Part shown: positions 5,052 to 5,830 of the stretch, piece after piece
Layout of the letters: the number at the start of each line of letters is the position of its first letter
How positions within the stretch are numbered: the first letter of the stretch is position 1
Assembly: GCA_016201085.1 (NCBI GenBank)
Contig: JACQDO010000321.1
Location: forward strand, 1-5,830
Source: Hyphomicrobiales bacterium
GTDB lineage: Bacteria > Pseudomonadota > Alphaproteobacteria > Rhizobiales > Xanthobacteraceae
DNA: 5,830 bases
Direction: 5' to 3'
Translations under genes and position numbers: made by a program
The notes under the pieces: model-generated
Told to the model about the DNA's origin: nothing
The model's input: only the letters and a program-made list of their open reading frames with translations
The model's database searches: none

Positions 5052-5830
5052 TCAAGCACGCCCATCAAGTCGCAGTCGCCGAACCTGAGTCGATGCCGAC
5101 GGCAGCCGACGACACCGCCGTCGTCGCCGCCGACGAACATATCGCGCCGGCTCCACGCGTCTCGGTGCAGGCGTTCTGCGATACGGTTGAAACCGCCGCC
5201 GCCGTGCAGGCGGCCGGCGAGGACCGGCGCCTGGCCAAGGCGCATGTGAAGATCCAGATGGGCGGCGCCACCGCCGCGGTCGAGGCCTATCGCACTTCGC
5301 CGACGCCGAACGTCATCCTGCTAGAGGCCGAACACCGTGCCGAGGAAATCCTGGTCCAACTCGATCAGCTCGCCGAAGTCTGCGACTCCGGCACGCGGGT
5401 GATCGTGGTCGGTCGCGTCAACGACGTCACGCTCTACCGCGAGCTGACGCGGCGCGGCGTCAGCGACTATCTGATCGCGCCGATCGGCACCATCGACGTG
5501 GTGCGCTCGATCTGTGGACTGTTCTCGGCGCCGGACGCCAAGCCGGTCGGCCGCATCATCGCCGTGGTCGGCGCCAAAGGCGGCGTCGGCGCCTCCACCG
5601 TGGCGCACAACGTCGCCTGGGCGATCGCGCGCGATATCTCGCTCGATTCGGTGGTCGCCGACCTCGATCTCGCCTTCGGCACCGCCGGACTCGATTACAA
5701 TCAGGACCCGCCGCAAGGCATCGCCGACGCCGTGTTCTCGCCCGACCGCGTCGACACCGCCTTCGTCGACCGCCTGCTGTCGAAATGCACCGATCATCTG
5801 AGCCTGCTGGCGGCGCCGGCGACGCTGGAG
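5048..5830 (+). CDS. cpaE: CpaE, ParA/MinD-like ATPase of the Tad/Flp pilus (3' end outside window)
   Basis: CpaE (TadZ family) is a cytoplasmic MinD/ParA-superfamily protein that places the pilus machine, in Caulobacter at the cell pole. Seen: 261 codons open to the right edge. Residues 1-36 are an Ala/Asp-rich, probably disordered head. About 37-160 is a receiver-like domain whose usual phospho-Asp position reads VILLEAE, with Glu93, so it is probably not phosphorylated. The ATPase domain begins near 168, with the deviant Walker A motif GAKGGVGAST (175-184; Lys177 is the signature lysine) and ADLDLAFGT (204-212), the MinD-like segment with acidic residues near the nucleotide. The start ATG overlaps the cpaD stop (ATGA), with GGA just upstream. 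The C-terminal third of the ATPase is missing only because the window ends. cpaF, tadB and tadC are expected next. The family call is secure. Confidence 0.95.
   Translation, partial: MIKHAHQVAVAEPESMPTAADDTAVVAADEHIAPAPRVSVQAFCDTVETAAAVQAAGEDRRLAKAHVKIQMGGATAAVEAYRTSPTPNVILLEAEHRAEEILVQLDQLAEVCDSGTRVIVVGRVNDVTLYRELTRRGVSDYLIAPIGTIDVVRSICGLFSAPDAKPVGRIIAVVGAKGGVGASTVAHNVAWAIARDISLDSVVADLDLAFGTAGLDYNQDPPQGIADAVFSPDRVDTAFVDRLLSKCTDHLSLLAAPATLE

Overview
The window looks like chromosomal DNA of a GC-rich alphaproteobacterium, most likely of the Hyphomicrobiales (Bradyrhizobium/Rhodopseudomonas-like). This is inferred from the Caulobacter-type cpa gene order, the sequence character of the Cpa proteins (CpaD is essentially an alphaproteobacterial family), the high-GC codon usage and TTAA-N7-TTAA-like (CtrA-type) motifs in the main intergenic region. 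No genus can be fixed from the sequence alone.

Left third, minus strand (about 1-1731): two genes point away from the pilus cluster. Nearest the middle is a membrane-anchored creatininase-family protein (893-1731). Its two halves lie in different reading frames, and the segment joining them looks about 16-17 codons too short for the family, so it is called a pseudogene. Downstream of it, after a 121-bp gap, is a radical SAM enzyme (start at 771) with a clear CxxxCxxC cluster motif; it runs off the left edge. A radical SAM enzyme beside a creatininase-family protein recalls the MftC/MftE pair of mycofactocin biosynthesis, but nothing else of that pathway is visible.

Middle (1732-2042): a divergent intergenic region of about 310 bp, visibly richer in AT than the genes in its central part. 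It holds one near-consensus CtrA-like box on the cpaB side and another on the creatininase side, a short direct repeat, and two mutually exclusive GC-rich hairpins just before the cpaB start.

Right two thirds, plus strand (2043-5830): cpaB, cpaC, cpaD and cpaE (partial) of a Tad/Flp type IVc pilus (tight adherence) system, tightly packed with ATGA overlaps at cpaB/cpaC and cpaD/cpaE. CpaC is the outer-membrane secretin, CpaD an outer-membrane lipoprotein that assists it, CpaB an inner-membrane-anchored periplasmic assembly protein, and CpaE a MinD/ParA-like ATPase with a degenerate receiver-like N-terminus that helps localise the machine. The motor ATPase (cpaF) and the platform proteins (tadB, tadC) are expected past the right edge. 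Pilin (pilA/flp) and prepilin peptidase (cpaA), which often precede cpaB, are not present here, so the transcript probably begins in the divergent intergenic region. No RNA genes, insertion sequences, CRISPR arrays or convincing terminators were seen.
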